The position numbers were made by a program, and so were the translations under genes. From positions 2,232,001 through 2,296,000 of the forward strand of contig JAUCEF010000006.1 in the NCBI GenBank assembly GCA_033558025.1: a stretch of DNA of 64,000 nucleotides, given 5' to 3'. Below are positions 35,258-47,149 of this stretch, in pieces. Source of the DNA: Phytophthora sp. 'mugwort'. Taxonomy: Eukaryota > Oomycota > Peronosporomycetes > Peronosporales > Peronosporaceae. Under the pieces are notes generated by a model that was given only the letters and a program-made list of their open reading frames with translations, did not search any database and was not told where the DNA came from. The first letter of the stretch is position 1; the number at the start of each line of letters is the position of its first letter.

Positions 35258-36969
35258 ATGAGTTCCGCGTACGCGACCAGCGGGCCGCCTTCATCCGGGG
35301 GCGGGGGTGCCCCGCCCGCTCCGTCTCCGCCTGCGCCGACAGTGCAGCCGACGCTTAAAGGTGCACAGCCTCTACCTGTTTTAATTCTATGTCACTAATG
35401 CAATATCTATGTATTGATATTCTTGGTTGATTCTCAAGTGATGCGTTTGTACAAGCCCAAGCTTTATGTGCAGGGTGCCAGTGGTGGCTCCATGCTACCC
35501 ACCTCCATGGCCGATGCCACCGCCACACAGCATGAGTTCGCCCTCTCCAGCATGCTCATTTTGCCCGACAGCTTCGGGTGCGTCCGTCATTCTCCGCTAG
35601 ATAATGTTCTGTCCCGTCAGAGTTTTCATAATTGAAGTAATTTGCGGTGTTATTCCTTGACAGAGAGATCTTCCTGGGCAACACCTTCAGCAGCTACATC
35701 AGCGTCATCAACCCGTACTCGTGCGAGCTGCGGGACGTCGGACTGTCGGCCAATATTCAGTGCGCCAACGACCGCGTGGAGCTCCGTGACAACCGCTACG
35801 CCAGAACGGGCAAGCTTCCGCCTCCCAACCCTGTCGCAATGCTGTCCGCTGGCTCCAGTCTGGACATGGTAGTAGACTACCCACTGAACCAAGTGGGGAA
35901 CCACGTGCTACGAGTGGGCGTAGCCTACGTGGACCCCGTCACTGGCGAGAGCAAGTCGCTCCGGAAATTCTACCGCTTCGCGGTGCAGAACCCGCTAGTG
36001 ATTACGTTCAAGCAGCACTCAGCGGTTTCGCAGCAGAAACAAGGAGAGGCGATTGTCGAAGCGCAGATCCGAAATGTGTCTAAGTTGCCGCTCTTTGTGG
36101 ACAGTATCAAGTTTTTACCATTATCACCGTTCATGTCGGAAGAGATGGTTGTGAATGCTGTCGGCAAGAAAGAAGGACCGCAAGCTTCGATTGAAGATTT
36201 GCTGTCTCTAAGCAATGGCTCGCAGACGCTTATCTACCCGCAGGAGGAACTCCAGCGCGTGTTTCAAGTTTCGTATGATCCTGCTTCCGACCCAACGTTG
36301 CTGACGACCCCGGTACTGTTTTTTTATATTGCTTTTGTTTGTTATACGGGGCCTGCTTCGTGATTTTGACTGATTTGTTAATGCTATCTCAGGGCTCGCA
36401 GAATATTGGTCGACTTCATGTGGGCTGGAAAACTTCGATGGGTGAAGCGGGTTCCGTGCAAAGCCAACCGGTGATACGGAAGGTCCCGGGCGCTATTGGT
36501 CACGCTGGAACACAGCACAGTGACGTTGTAGTAGCTTTGGAAGAGCTCCCCAAGGACGTTGTGGTTGGGCAACCTTTCTTGGTTGCTGTATCAGTGACTA
36601 ACAAATCGACTCGAAGCTTGGCACTGCAACTTCAGTTCCGCAAAGAGCTGATGATGGGAATTGTCTGTTCGTCGGCATCTCACCAGGTATGTTAGGGGAA
36701 GTACCTTTGACGATTTTAACCCGTCGGTATCGTTAATTACTTACTTTTGTTTGTTATGAATTTAATGCTTGAACCAGAATCTTGGCGTGATGGAATCAAA
36801 GACTACAAAGACAGTTTGGGTTGAGTTCCTCCCAATTGCTGGTGGACTTCAGGTTTTGAGTGGTCCAATCTGTGTTGACATCCAATCAGGCCAAGAATTC
36901 ACCCAAGCCGCTGTGCTAGCGCACGTTCTGGTGGTACCACCTTCGTCTCCCCGTAAGACTGTTGAATAA
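35258..36969 (+). CDS. TRAPPC13: TRAPP complex subunit 13
   Basis: Five exons: 35258-35360, 35439-35577, 35664-36312, 36393-36686 and 36778-36969, all GT-AG; 458 aa. The N-terminus is Gly/Pro-rich. Conserved blocks appear in the family's order: VMRLYKPKLY, then LPDSFGEIFLGNTFSSYISV across the second splice, VDYPLNQVGNHVLRVGVAY, RKFYRFAVQNPLVI, IVEAQIRNVSKLPLFV, IGRLHVGWKTSMGE and the C-terminal LPIAGGLQVLSG. TRAPPC13 (DUF974) is an Ig-like beta-sandwich subunit of the TRAPPIII tethering complex, which activates Rab1 at the Golgi and in autophagy. The length is close to that of animal homologues. It converges on the FHA-domain gene with 83 bp between stop codons. Confidence 0.93.
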
Positions 36970-37052
36970 GTGGAAGCATCTGAATGTCCGAAATATGGTT
37001 TATCGAAAGTTTTATTGCTTGTAACTCTTCTCAGAAACCTCTAACAGCTAAA

Positions 37053-40000
37053 CTACATTATGCAGCACAGACTGGGCTTATTCCGCTCTGGGTACGATGC
37101 AAGACAGGTGAATTCAATCTCTCCGGCCAGAAAAACATCTCCTGGATTGATATCCACGGCCTTGTCTTCCTCGAGGCGCACAAAGGTCCCCCATTTGCTC
37201 CCGTTATCATACAACCAGTACCTGCCGTCGTGGTATTCAATGGCAGCATGCATGCGCGAAACGTATCGATCGTTGAGCTCGATGTCGGCTCCGCTAAGAA
37301 GCCCACCTATGGATGCCACATTGCGGACAACATGGATATCTCCACGCTTTGCGCCCGCTAGTACGTACAGCACCAAAGCGTTTGGCGTTTCCGCGTCATT
37401 TTGCGTCTCTAAGACTGTCTGGTCCAGAAGATGTTTGTTGCGCTTTTTGCGTCTCCAACGCCGTGCTGCTGTGGTGTCGCCCTCGCCGTCGGACCCGTCC
37501 AGTGTGTTGTGGTCATCGTCATCGCTGTTGCTGCCTCCGTTATGCAATGCGCTGGTCACTACCTGCGAATGGTGCATTCGCCTCCTTCCCACCAATGAGT
37601 TACCTCGTTTCAATGGAGGTGGAATGTGTGCGTCGGTAGGTGCTTCTGGACACGGACTGGGATTCTCCAGTTGCTTGGCTGCCATACCAACGTTCAAATG
37701 TGCCAGATGAGCAGCGGCGATGAAATAACACTCGACTGAAGAATATGCTTCAAGGCGGAAGGACAGTGCGCAAAAGGTTAACTCCGACTGAATGAGGCTC
37801 GAGCTCATTGCTATTACCGGCTCCTTGGGACTCCACCACTCGTCTGGTTCATTGTCTGTCTCATTATCTTCCACACTATGAACGCTTTCGAGACCTCGAT
37901 GCTCGTCTTCCAAGTTATTTGCGTGGTACTTCATCTTCCGTCGTTTCTGCCTTTCGTGCTTGCTTCTCACGACGCGTGCGTTCCCACGGCTGAGCACAAG
38001 AAGTCCATCACGAAGCTGGAACGTGTTCCCACCAGCAAATGTAGCGGACACGAAGAGTTTTCCGTCCTCGAACAAGATCGATCCAGGGGGATAAACTGCG
38101 ACTTCCGCACGGACTGACAGTATTCGCATTTCTTGGAGAGAAATTCCCCGTAACCAAGGCACGTTACTGCATGCAACACGAATGACGTTGTCTCGACTCC
38201 GATCGTGCCTCAAATGAGCGCGTACAATGTCCATGTGCAGTCCGAGATATCCACATACATCTTCCTTAGCCAGAGCTAGCAGCTCGCAAGTACTGGCTGC
38301 TCTCGCAGTTTCAGGATACTCGAGGTCATCACTATTGGGCATTGAAGCGCTCAGTTCCAAAGGATCATACACGCTCACTTCTCCAAAAAAACCTCCCGCT
38401 GTTACGTGCTCAATTTGAACCTGCGTGTCAATGTTATTCTCTTCAGTGCCGTCATTGCCCGTCGTCATGTGGAGAGCTACCTCACCGCTGATAACAATGA
38501 AAACAAAGCTTGCGACGTCATTCTTCTCATAGATCAAGTCACCCGAGTTGAGCTTTAGCCTCTGGCCGCAACGCGCAAGGTTGGCGACAGTCTTTACGTC
38601 ACTCGCGATCGGCTTCAGCCATGGGATGGCGCTCAAGAACTGAATGTTCCTTAACTCATCAATGGCGGCAAAACTTTTCACATAAATGACCTCCATCTCG
38701 CATCCCCCGCATCGAAAGACGCACCCTTCAGAAAGCAGCAAAGGTTTGCTCGTGTGCTTGACTATCTCAAGCTCTTTCGTTGCATCGGCGTCCGTATTGT
38801 CAGCACCAATCTCGAGAAGTGGTGGGCCGATCTCGTCGCGGCCGATGAGAAAATATGTACCAGCGTTGATACCTGTGGGCTTAGGCGAGAGCAGACAAGT
38901 GCCACGCTCGAGCTGAACGCTGAATTGTTCGGTCGCTAGAGACGCTGTGAAGACTTGTGCATCGCAGTCCCGACCTTTGCCAAACGTGACGGGCCCACCA
39001 CTACTGCCACCCCATCCACTGCTTCCACTGGACGCTCCAGAACCCCTGGCGGAGTACAATCGAAAGCCAACAGGAACAAATAACCTTTTTGTCCTTGGCT
39101 TCCGCTTTGATAGCCGTAACACGTCCAAGCGCATGGCTGCCTCCTTCATATCCGAACGGCGTCCCGAACTAAAGGCTCTTACCACCGTTGTTACATATAA
39201 CGCGCATTTACCGAGCAGTAACCAATCTCCACGAGTTATTCGCACCGGTCGTTGAGTGACCAAGACGCGTGTTTGTCGCCGCAGATCACGTTCAAAAGAG
39301 ACATCCTGCAGTACGAACGCTACCCCGTCAAACATAATTCGAGCATGGACAGCACGGATTTCGATGCCCTCGGACGGGAAAATGCGCACATCACAAGCAG
39401 CTGACGAACCGATAAGGTAAGTTTCCTGACCCGCTAGTGTGACGTCGCGAGCATCACGAGAATTGAGAGGCTCGGCGCTTGCTTTAGTGGGGTCGTGCTG
39501 GAAAATGACTAGGTGAATGGATGCGGGTCGGCGGGTTTTGGTACTTGAAGAAGGGGAATGTCCGACCAGTGACGAGTCGTGTTCACTGCCAATAAGTTGT
39601 TTGATCATATCATCGTCGTCATCTTCTACCTGGGATGGCTCGTGGTAGTGCAGTTCCTTGACTTCGGGGCGTAAGTAGCGACTACCAAGAAAAACGGATC
39701 CATCGGACATAACTGGAGGTGTAGCAGAGAATCGAACACTGCGCTGCAGTGTTGGTGCTGCGGGTGTGCTAGTTTGAAGATTGTCCTTGTTGCCGTCGTC
39801 GCTGTCAACCACTTTATATCGTGGCGTAGTCGAGTGGCGTCTACCAGCGTCGTTCATGAGTTCATCCTCAATATCTGCAGCTAGTAGACGGAGCTCTTCC
39901 ATGGTGGACATGGGTTTTAATGTTAGTTGGGAGGTTTTGTTTGCGTTGGTGCTGAGTGTTCTTTCAACCTTGGCATGAGCGTGATTTGCATCTTGTGACG

Positions 40001-40904
40001 CAGGTTGTTCTGCGGTTAGTACAAGTTTGGAACTGCCGCAACGAATTGGAGTTGAATCAGTGGTGGTCTGCAGATCCACGACGCGGATGGAAGTAGCTGG
40101 CCCGATCCGGAAGACGTCGCCGCGGCGCAGACGGTATCCGTCTCGTTGCGGATAGTGCCGGTATCGTGTACTCAAGCAAAGGAACGTCCCCGTTGCACTC
40201 TGCGCGTCGCGTACAAAATAGTCGTCACCAACTACCGAGATTTCGGCATGTACAGCGTCCATCGATTGATCTCTTGTAACAACAAGCGTTCCTTCTGCAG
40301 GCTCTCGCCCGATAATTCCTGGTCCTAAGAACCAAGATTTCTGCGACGTGGTGCGTCCGCGGGTTGTTGATCGAGGGAGCACAATGCACAGCTCTTCTTT
40401 CGCACGCAGCCTTCGCTGCGGTTTTATCGCTGATTTTACGACCAACCCATCTGCACTGGAATTCATGGCTTCTTGTTTCGTGCCGAACGGAGTTTCCCCT
40501 TTGAGCGAGGTTTCCACCGATGCAAATCCTCTATGGCTTCGGCTACTGCTAACGGAGCTTTGACTGATAACTGATCGTTCGAGTCGATCCCTGGTAGTAA
40601 ACGACCGCTGCTTCGCGGAGAAATACCAGCGTAGTTTATATTCTGTCGGATTGTTGAGGATCACGACATTATCATTGACGTCGTTTTCCGTGTGCGTGGC
40701 TGTCGATTGTTGCTCAGCCACGACAAAGGAGCGCACGGCTGCGGGAGTCACCACACGTTTTCGTCTCCAGAATGAGCTAAGACGGACAGGTGACCTGCCA
40801 GTCAGATTTCCATGAGACGCTGAGCCTGTATCCGAGGACGCCGACCTCATTCTGTGGCGCAAAATCAGGGATTTCCTTGATGTACGGCGAGGCTCTGAGG
40901 GCAT
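37053..40904 (-). CDS. Large FHA and cyclic-nucleotide-binding protein with C-terminal CaaX box
   Basis: A single open frame of 1283 codons; no intron is needed. Residues 190-275 form an FHA domain (IIGREP, VHAEISV, SATGTFL). Residues 490-570 form a second, divergent FHA domain (YLIGSSAACDVR, VHARIMF), and 635-745 a third FHA-like fold after a Gly/Ser-rich linker. Residues 755-890 form a cyclic-nucleotide domain whose phosphate cassette is split by an insert: GGFFGEVSVYDP, then ETARAASTCELLAL, keeping the Glu and the Arg. Residues 910-1070 resemble a second such domain with an acidic insert and no cassette. Residues 1178-1265 form the best FHA domain (IELNDRYVSRMHAAIEY, NGSKWGTFV). The protein ends CCIM, a CaaX prenylation signal. 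It probably reads phospho-Thr marks and a cyclic nucleotide at a membrane. Function is inferred from domains only. Confidence 0.88.
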   Translation of the reverse strand: MPSEPRRTSRKSLILRHRMRSASSDTGSASHGNLTGRSPVRLSSFWRRKRVVTPAAVRSFVVAEQQSTATHTENDVNDNVVILNNPTEYKLRWYFSAKQRSFTTRDRLERSVISQSSVSSSRSHRGFASVETSLKGETPFGTKQEAMNSSADGLVVKSAIKPQRRLRAKEELCIVLPRSTTRGRTTSQKSWFLGPGIIGREPAEGTLVVTRDQSMDAVHAEISVVGDDYFVRDAQSATGTFLCLSTRYRHYPQRDGYRLRRGDVFRIGPATSIRVVDLQTTTDSTPIRCGSSKLVLTAEQPASQDANHAHAKVERTLSTNANKTSQLTLKPMSTMEELRLLAADIEDELMNDAGRRHSTTPRYKVVDSDDGNKDNLQTSTPAAPTLQRSVRFSATPPVMSDGSVFLGSRYLRPEVKELHYHEPSQVEDDDDDMIKQLIGSEHDSSLVGHSPSSSTKTRRPASIHLVIFQHDPTKASAEPLNSRDARDVTLAGQETYLIGSSAACDVRIFPSEGIEIRAVHARIMFDGVAFVLQDVSFERDLRRQTRVLVTQRPVRITRGDWLLLGKCALYVTTVVRAFSSGRRSDMKEAAMRLDVLRLSKRKPRTKRLFVPVGFRLYSARGSGASSGSSGWGGSSGGPVTFGKGRDCDAQVFTASLATEQFSVQLERGTCLLSPKPTGINAGTYFLIGRDEIGPPLLEIGADNTDADATKELEIVKHTSKPLLLSEGCVFRCGGCEMEVIYVKSFAAIDELRNIQFLSAIPWLKPIASDVKTVANLARCGQRLKLNSGDLIYEKNDVASFVFIVISGEVALHMTTGNDGTEENNIDTQVQIEHVTAGGFFGEVSVYDPLELSASMPNSDDLEYPETARAASTCELLALAKEDVCGYLGLHMDIVRAHLRHDRSRDNVIRVACSNVPWLRGISLQEMRILSVRAEVAVYPPGSILFEDGKLFVSATFAGGNTFQLRDGLLVLSRGNARVVRSKHERQKRRKMKYHANNLEDEHRGLESVHSVEDNETDNEPDEWWSPKEPVIAMSSSLIQSELTFCALSFRLEAYSSVECYFIAAAHLAHLNVGMAAKQLENPSPCPEAPTDAHIPPPLKRGNSLVGRRRMHHSQVVTSALHNGGSNSDDDDHNTLDGSDGEGDTTAARRWRRKKRNKHLLDQTVLETQNDAETPNALVLYVLAGAKRGDIHVVRNVASIGGLLSGADIELNDRYVSRMHAAIEYHDGRYWLYDNGSKWGTFVRLEEDKAVDINPGDVFLAGEIEFTCLASYPERNKPSLCCIM

Positions 40905-42537
40905 TGCTCTCTTGCCAGCAAACGTGCCACGAGCACGAGCAAGTTACGTCCGCACTGAATTGCGACGTCTGTAGTGCATGAACCGAGTCAGCACGTAAAG
41001 TTGATATGTAGTAAACGCTATCAATAGTGTTGGGTAAATTTGTGATTCATGGTGGAGCTTATTTCTGAAAGAGAACAAGTAAGTTACAATGAGGTCAAGC
41101 GGTAGCAAAGATAAACACCTCCTCTGGACAATACTCTGAGGTTCCTATAAGAAACTTACAAACTATTTCCAGCTCATTCTGTTTCTAGGTTTACAGAAAA
41201 CCTATGTAGCAATTATTGATCATAGCGCCTTAGGCTTGGGTTAAGCACTAAATAATGGGCGGGGTTTTCAATCTCCTGAAGCCTCGCGCGAGTTCGAGCG
41301 AGTTCGCAATGCATGGCGGGCTGTTGTCCACTTGTTTGATTGATAGACTCACGGGAACTTCCCAATGGGCAACTCATTTTTCTTAAAGTTAACATAACGA
41401 TATCTCGTAAACGACCTTAACCTATCTGAAAAAATATATTTTATGCCTGATGTTATCACGGAAAGATCGAAGGTTGTGTCCTGTTGGAGCTAGGTCGCTC
41501 GTCGAGCTGTGAACTTGCAAAGGACTAGTGGATTCTGAATTTGAGGAGTTGTTGGCTTGAACGGCAGTGGGTTCTGGAGGGCGCCGATAATGTTCCGCGG
41601 AGATTACGTGGAGACTCACGAGAAGAAGACTACAGTGTAAGTATTATATTTTGCCGAAGCCTCTATAATACTGAAATGTGGGGTTGATTGCAGGACTTGC
41701 CGGTATTAAGCTTGTCCGAGAGGCTCGTCGTGGAGCCAAGCGCAACCTACCAGCTAACATGTAAATTGGTTCAAAATGTCACGTATCCATTAACGAGAGT
41801 ATTTCAGAGCAGCTGTCAGGGAAAGTACATCATCAGACGCAACCTTAGTCAGTGCAAAGCCACATTCGACTGAACATTACTTTTAGCAGTAGCTGGAAAC
41901 AATGTATTATATAAATTACCATTGCTACCGGGACATACATGTTAGGCTGCATTTTTCGTCATCATCTTGAAATACTAAAGTGCATAAGCCTGCTAACTAC
42001 GTGATAAAGATGCGAACATCGCATCACATGAGATACACCGACAGGCACGACCAGACGCTGGTTCAATTGTAGAAAAATCATCATTCCAAAATTTAGAGAA
42101 AAAGGAAGGCATACAAAGTCTATTACACTAATTTGAAGAAAAACAAGGCGGGATGCTATCCTTCTGGGCAATCAAAGTACGCGTGACTCTGTCATACTAA
42201 ATCTAAGTTGTCGAAACATCTGCCAAGATGTACCCTGGCTGTGAACATGTAAACGCCAAAAGCCTGGACACAGGACTTGCGTTTCAAAGCAATAAAGCGG
42301 CAAACACACGATGCATATGCGTGGATCGTTACCACTTACGGAAACGAAACCAAAGTAACGTAGCAGGACGGTGAATATACGCAGCTTAAATATGCAGACA
42401 GCTAGTCTGTTGTCGATCTCTGACGTTTGCGCGACTCTTTTGAGGGCGACGTAGACCGCATATGAATACGGCGCTCTGGTTTGAAGGTCGCAGTTTTCCA
42501 TCTCTCCATCCCTTGTGCGATAGACCGAAGCAAGTCA
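40905..42537. other. Upstream region of the FHA/cNBD gene, then unassigned DNA
   Basis: The left part is the promoter of the FHA/cNBD gene. The rest has short frames only. A minus-strand frame at about 41640-41422 has a hydrophobic start and a later HNLRS, but lacks an ATG and is interrupted upstream, so I do not call a gene. Confidence 0.4.
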
Positions 42538-42720
42538 TCATCGCACCGCGGATGATGTGGCGAGGCCGCATGCACAAGTAGATTTGGGGGTCTTGCCACA
42601 GGAGCCACAGTAGAATGCTGTAGTGTGCGACTTCGCACCCTTCATCAAGGAGCAAACCTTATAGGCACGCTGGCGGCGCTTAGGCCGCGTTTCCTGGTCC
42701 CGCCACTCGTCTACAAGTTG
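42538..42720 (-). mobile_element. piggyBac-like C-terminal Cys-rich tail fragment
   Basis: On the minus strand RRQRAYKVCSLMKGAKS, TTAFYCGSCGKTPK and CACG follow the pattern of the C-terminal zinc-binding tail of piggyBac-type transposases. One expected Cys (AYKVC for ACKVC) is lost. No catalytic domain is nearby, so this is an isolated fragment. Confidence 0.5.
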
Positions 42721-42882
42721 GGTCTCGTCGGCGCCAAATGTGCGACCGACCAGGCAACCGCCACTTTGTTTGGGGCTGGTTGGATGCGCGTCGCACCGCT
42801 TCGACCTGACCGCTAAGAAGTACCTAGGCAAGAACGAGGACCTGGTCGAGGCCCCCTTCGCCGCCACACAAGCTACGCGCCG

Positions 42883-43240
42883 TTGCGTCCGAACGTGATC
42901 CGGTGGAGCACGACGATCATGACGTTGGTGCGCTACGTGCGCATCCGTGATGCCATTAAGCTCGTCGACGTCGTCTTTTACCTGGTCCCCAAGCAGGCGG
43001 TGCACCGTAGTATCGTTGATCTGGTCTACAACCTCAAGACTTTCAACAGTGTTTGCAAAAAACTGCAGGAAGACTCACTAATGGTGGGTGCTGTGCGCTT
43101 ACTTTTCGACACGATGGCGGAAAGTTTCCTATTACGCAGGACTACCTGGTTGCCGATGCTCGCATCGTGCATTTTCTCCAGTGCGAGCGCGCCGTGGGTT
43201 GCATTGCTTGTACTGTTGCATTGATGTAGCTTTAACCGCT
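42883..43240 (+). mobile_element. hAT-like transposase fragment
   Basis: The frame from 42883 reads RPNVIRWSTTIMTLVRYVRIRDAI, then KTFNSVCKKLQEDSLMVGAVRLLFD. Near 43128 in a shifted frame it continues TQDYLVADARIVH. This matches the central RW-containing block of hAT transposases as found in oomycetes. The N-terminal finger and C-terminal dimerisation block are missing. Confidence 0.5.
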
Positions 43241-46200
43241 TAACCCTTATGTTGCTCTTACTTTGCGCCAAGCCGCGCAGCAGAGCTAACACTCGATAAA
43301 TAACTGGAGGCGCTGGGCCATTCAAGCTGAGCTAAGAGCTCACGCCGGCCGCGGATGCGTCAGCCGCACGCCTACGAACGCGTGCTCGCAGGGACACCGA
43401 AGACTTCGCGATGGCGTTTGCTTGGAAGCTGTCGCCGGGCCGTCATCACCGCGCACAGCTCCCTTCTTGGTGTAATCCCGCCCAGGTCAACCCTTGCGGG
43501 ATGTTGTTCTTGCCGTGCAAGTTCGTCATGACACTGAGCGCTCGTCACTGCTCCGGCTCAACTTTAAGATGTTAGCGTTCTTGCGCACCAACCGTAAGTA
43601 CTAGGATCCATACACTGTCATGAACATCGCTATTTGCTAACGTCGAAGACAGCTCAGACAGCTAGGCACAGGAACGGTAAGTGCAATACATTACATATTG
43701 CCCCCATACTTTATGATGGTGGCGTTTGTCAGGCAAATATTTATTGTTGGGTTACAGGCTCATAAAATAGTATGTTGTAATGTCCGGGCTCTGGCGTCTA
43801 GGATTGTGCATAACACACTTGCAGTAAACGAAAGGTAGGTATAGTGTCTCTTTCGCCAACTAAGCAAGGAAATAAAGTCAGGAGAAGAAGAAATGGCTAC
43901 ATAAGCAACTGACTTAGCTCGTTAAGCATCATCGAAAGCAATGAGCAAATTGTAGGTTGGTGTTAATTTCACATTACATAATTACGTCCTTAATTACGTA
44001 CAAAGAACAATCACATATATGCTATAGGCTATATTTCACAAGACGTATATGACTATGAGGTATTGTGCTCAGCGCTCACACGCATTTTGCATGTTTCGCC
44101 TCTAAATACTCCGATTAAACGATCTACATATAATCAAATACCCCAGTGGATATATATATATATGTCGATTAACTACAATTTGCACTGTCAATAGCTGTCG
44201 AATTACTTATTATCCCCTGCGAATGCCAAGACCTATGTGGACATTCCAAGGGGTCATAAATATATCGCTCGTGAAGGTATTGATGGAACTGCAGGTTGCA
44301 GTGAAGATTGGCGAGATCGGGTGAACAAGTCGAGCGAATGTATATGTCCCAGAACATACTTTTACCTTCGACATAGAGGACGTTGAGCAGCTATTCGCAA
44401 AGATAGCGCTGGTCGATGCTGCGCTCGAGGACTATGAGCCAAAGACGACTCGAGCAGATCCGAGCATCTATCTCTAGTTTGGGTTAAAGGCACCTCTGAG
44501 GGAGTGGGTGGCTATTTCGGCGAGCGGTTGGCTTGCTAACGTCGACGTCTTCCAAGCTAACTACCAGAATAAATCCTAACCGGGCCCGCTTGTTATGGAG
44601 CGGGCTTTGTAACCAATGAACAAAGCGCCATACGACGCACCACACCTAGCCGGTTGAGGAAAATTCGCGCGAGATATACATTCGTTTGAAGGAGCGCCCT
44701 GATATCGTAGCCGGCGGTATAGCACAAGCACACGGGCCAATGTCACACGTTCATCAGCCCGAGGGAGCACCAATAGCAGCTCCTGATAACGCAACCTTCC
44801 GCCAGGCGCAACTCAACGAGGAAGAATCCTAACAGTCGGTTTTTTTTTGGCCTCCATAAACCGACACCGACGCAGCTCACGCTTAACATAAGCGAGCTGC
44901 GACAGATATTTAGGTACCAAACTACAACTTTTTTAGCCCAAAGCTTGTTCTCTGAATTTCAAGAGACTGTTGAACCAACCGAAGCCTTAGAGCACCAGGA
45001 ATTTATTTTGAGAAAGTATCAATATATTTTCTCTTCCTACACTCGATTGTGTCTCCTAACCATGCTTCGAATTCGTATCTACATTCAGATTAATGACCCC
45101 CGCAGAGGCCCGATTTGCGCATCACAAATCCCCTAGGGGAGTTGATTTGCGCTTTAAAAAATTCCGACGACAAAATTCATGGGGGCACACTATTACAAAT
45201 CCTTTGCTTTCCACCCGAAACCGGTTAGAACTTTTTATCGACGTTTTTAATTTATTGTTGTGAGTGCCTTCAAAACGACCACAATAACTATCAAAAAGAA
45301 TCAAGCTGTGTCCGACTGATGATGTCAATCGTACTTTAACTATGCATTTTACTACGCGACAATCGGCGAGTGGACTCAAACATTAAAGCGCCGTTCGCTA
45401 TAACGGATCTTATTTTTAAGCGCACTTGCGCGTCCTGTAGACAGAGAATGCCCATGGCCAACGACCTGGTCTCGCGGCGATTCACACGCATCGTAGAGCC
45501 ATAACGATTATCCGACATTTGAGTAGTATGCTCTGTCGGAATGCTATATACATGGATAACATGAAGAAACATCTATTAGTAAGAAAGTGCGAGCACATCC
45601 TATTTGAAGAGTGTGTTCCAAGGGTAAACCTATGAGGGACACACATTAACCAAGGATGTTGTGTGCGGAGGACGGATGGCACTGAGCCTAACCTCTAGAC
45701 TAACATTTCAGATACGCACTGAGGCGAAGGCCTATGGTGAGAGGACACATGATAGTAAGCCGAACCGGAATAGCTCTATGGGAAGGACAACACGTGTAGC
45801 GGAACAAGCTCCTCACATACGTCGATACGCTGGGTGAGGCTTGTCATCCAGAGCTGCCATAGAAGGACAACGCTAGTGTAACAGTGGTCATGATGGCTTT
45901 CCTGATGGGGCGCCTGAGCCGATTATAACGGTGTGAGGGGAAAATTTGCAAGAACTAGCGGAGATTTAGCGCTGGTGCTACCCGCACTGGGAAAGGGCGC
46001 ACAAGGATTGGTGAATCACGTCAACGAAATACTAGCATAATGTCTTTCTGAGTGGTCTATCGGAACCAGAATCTGTGCAACATATGAAAGGCGCTTCAGC
46101 TGAAGTGCTGGCTCAGTGGCGCATGATGCGCAATTGATCTGCTTCGGAAGTGGGGTGTTTAAAGACGCCGAATAAGAGCAACTATTTACCCAGGTTAAGA

Positions 46201-47149
46201 AGCTACCCAAGGACATCAACGGGAAGGCGAAATACCTGTTTGGAAAAGACAGGGTGCCCGAGCTCTCGATGCGCATTCAAGTGTTGTTTATCCTTCCGAG
46301 CGAGTTTTGGGGCAGCTCTGTCAGTAGGACTGAGAAAGGGCTCACGCCTGATAATACCTGCATCGTCTGTTTGGTGGTCGCCCGGAGAAGGATGCGCTGA
46401 CCAAGAAGCTGAATCTAAACGTCAGCAAGACGGCCACAGGCAAGAAGCAAACCAGGGATGAAGGAACGGATGACTGCTGAAAAAGGGTTTATACTGTTTT
46501 TTTGCGGTGGCGGTGGGGGGGATTGTCCTGTGACGGCGGAAGGTCGCGCTCAAAAGGGCTCCTGACAGTCGCTGTTCCACTCCAACATCTGTACGGAGCC
46601 AGGCGCTACTAAGAGCGGCTGGTGACGGTCATAATAAATTAATTTCGCCTTACCCTGACCGGTAGAGAGAAAGCGTGACCTCACGCGATATGCCTGGTTA
46701 GGCGGCAAAAACACTCGCGAGAGCTGGAGTTTCATTGGTCTACAAAAGGGAACGCAGCGTTCCCGGACGTGTCACACGTGAATGCCCACTCTTGCGCTCC
46801 GTTACCGAGTTTGGGGATAGCTAGCGCCACGCGCTGTTCCTCGGACTTAAGCATTGCGGTCGTCATAGCCACTCCATCTCTCTAACCCAGACCAGACGAT
46901 TCTACCAATCCTTGACCTCAAAAGGTACCATAAGCGGCTTAGCTCTTGAAGTTCTATCCGATGACGCCCTGGACGTCGCAGATGCCGCGTTATCGGTCAT
47001 TTTTTTCTGTTAGATGTGCTACAATAGAGCGCTCTCGTTAGCAAACACCTCCAGACGTGCATTCACCACGTCTGGGCCTGGCGAAGCAAGATGGGCCACA
47101 CCGTTCGGACCAACCAAGGCCATCAGCTTTTGAAGCCCGTCCTGTTGGT
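43241..47149. other. Degenerate repeat tract, probably LTR-retrotransposon remains
   Basis: Only short frames. Around 46190-46330 a frame reads KELPKDINGKAKYLFGKDRVPELSMRI and some Lys-rich stretches follow, which could be gag remains, but I cannot assign a family. A (TA)n stretch lies at about 44151-44162. No gene with splice support was found in these 3.9 kb. Confidence 0.4.

Noticed and set aside
41422..41640. Possible RXLR-type effector (hydrophobic start, later HNLRS motif) on the minus strand
   Set aside because: No ATG precedes the hydrophobic stretch, the frame is closed by a stop just upstream, the motif is not RXLR, and no acidic dEER follows.
42740..43005. Upstream half of the 155-codon minus-strand frame near 42538-43005
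   Set aside because: It overlaps, antisense, a recognisable hAT segment on the plus strand; only the Cys-rich tail at 42538-42720 has its own family resemblance.
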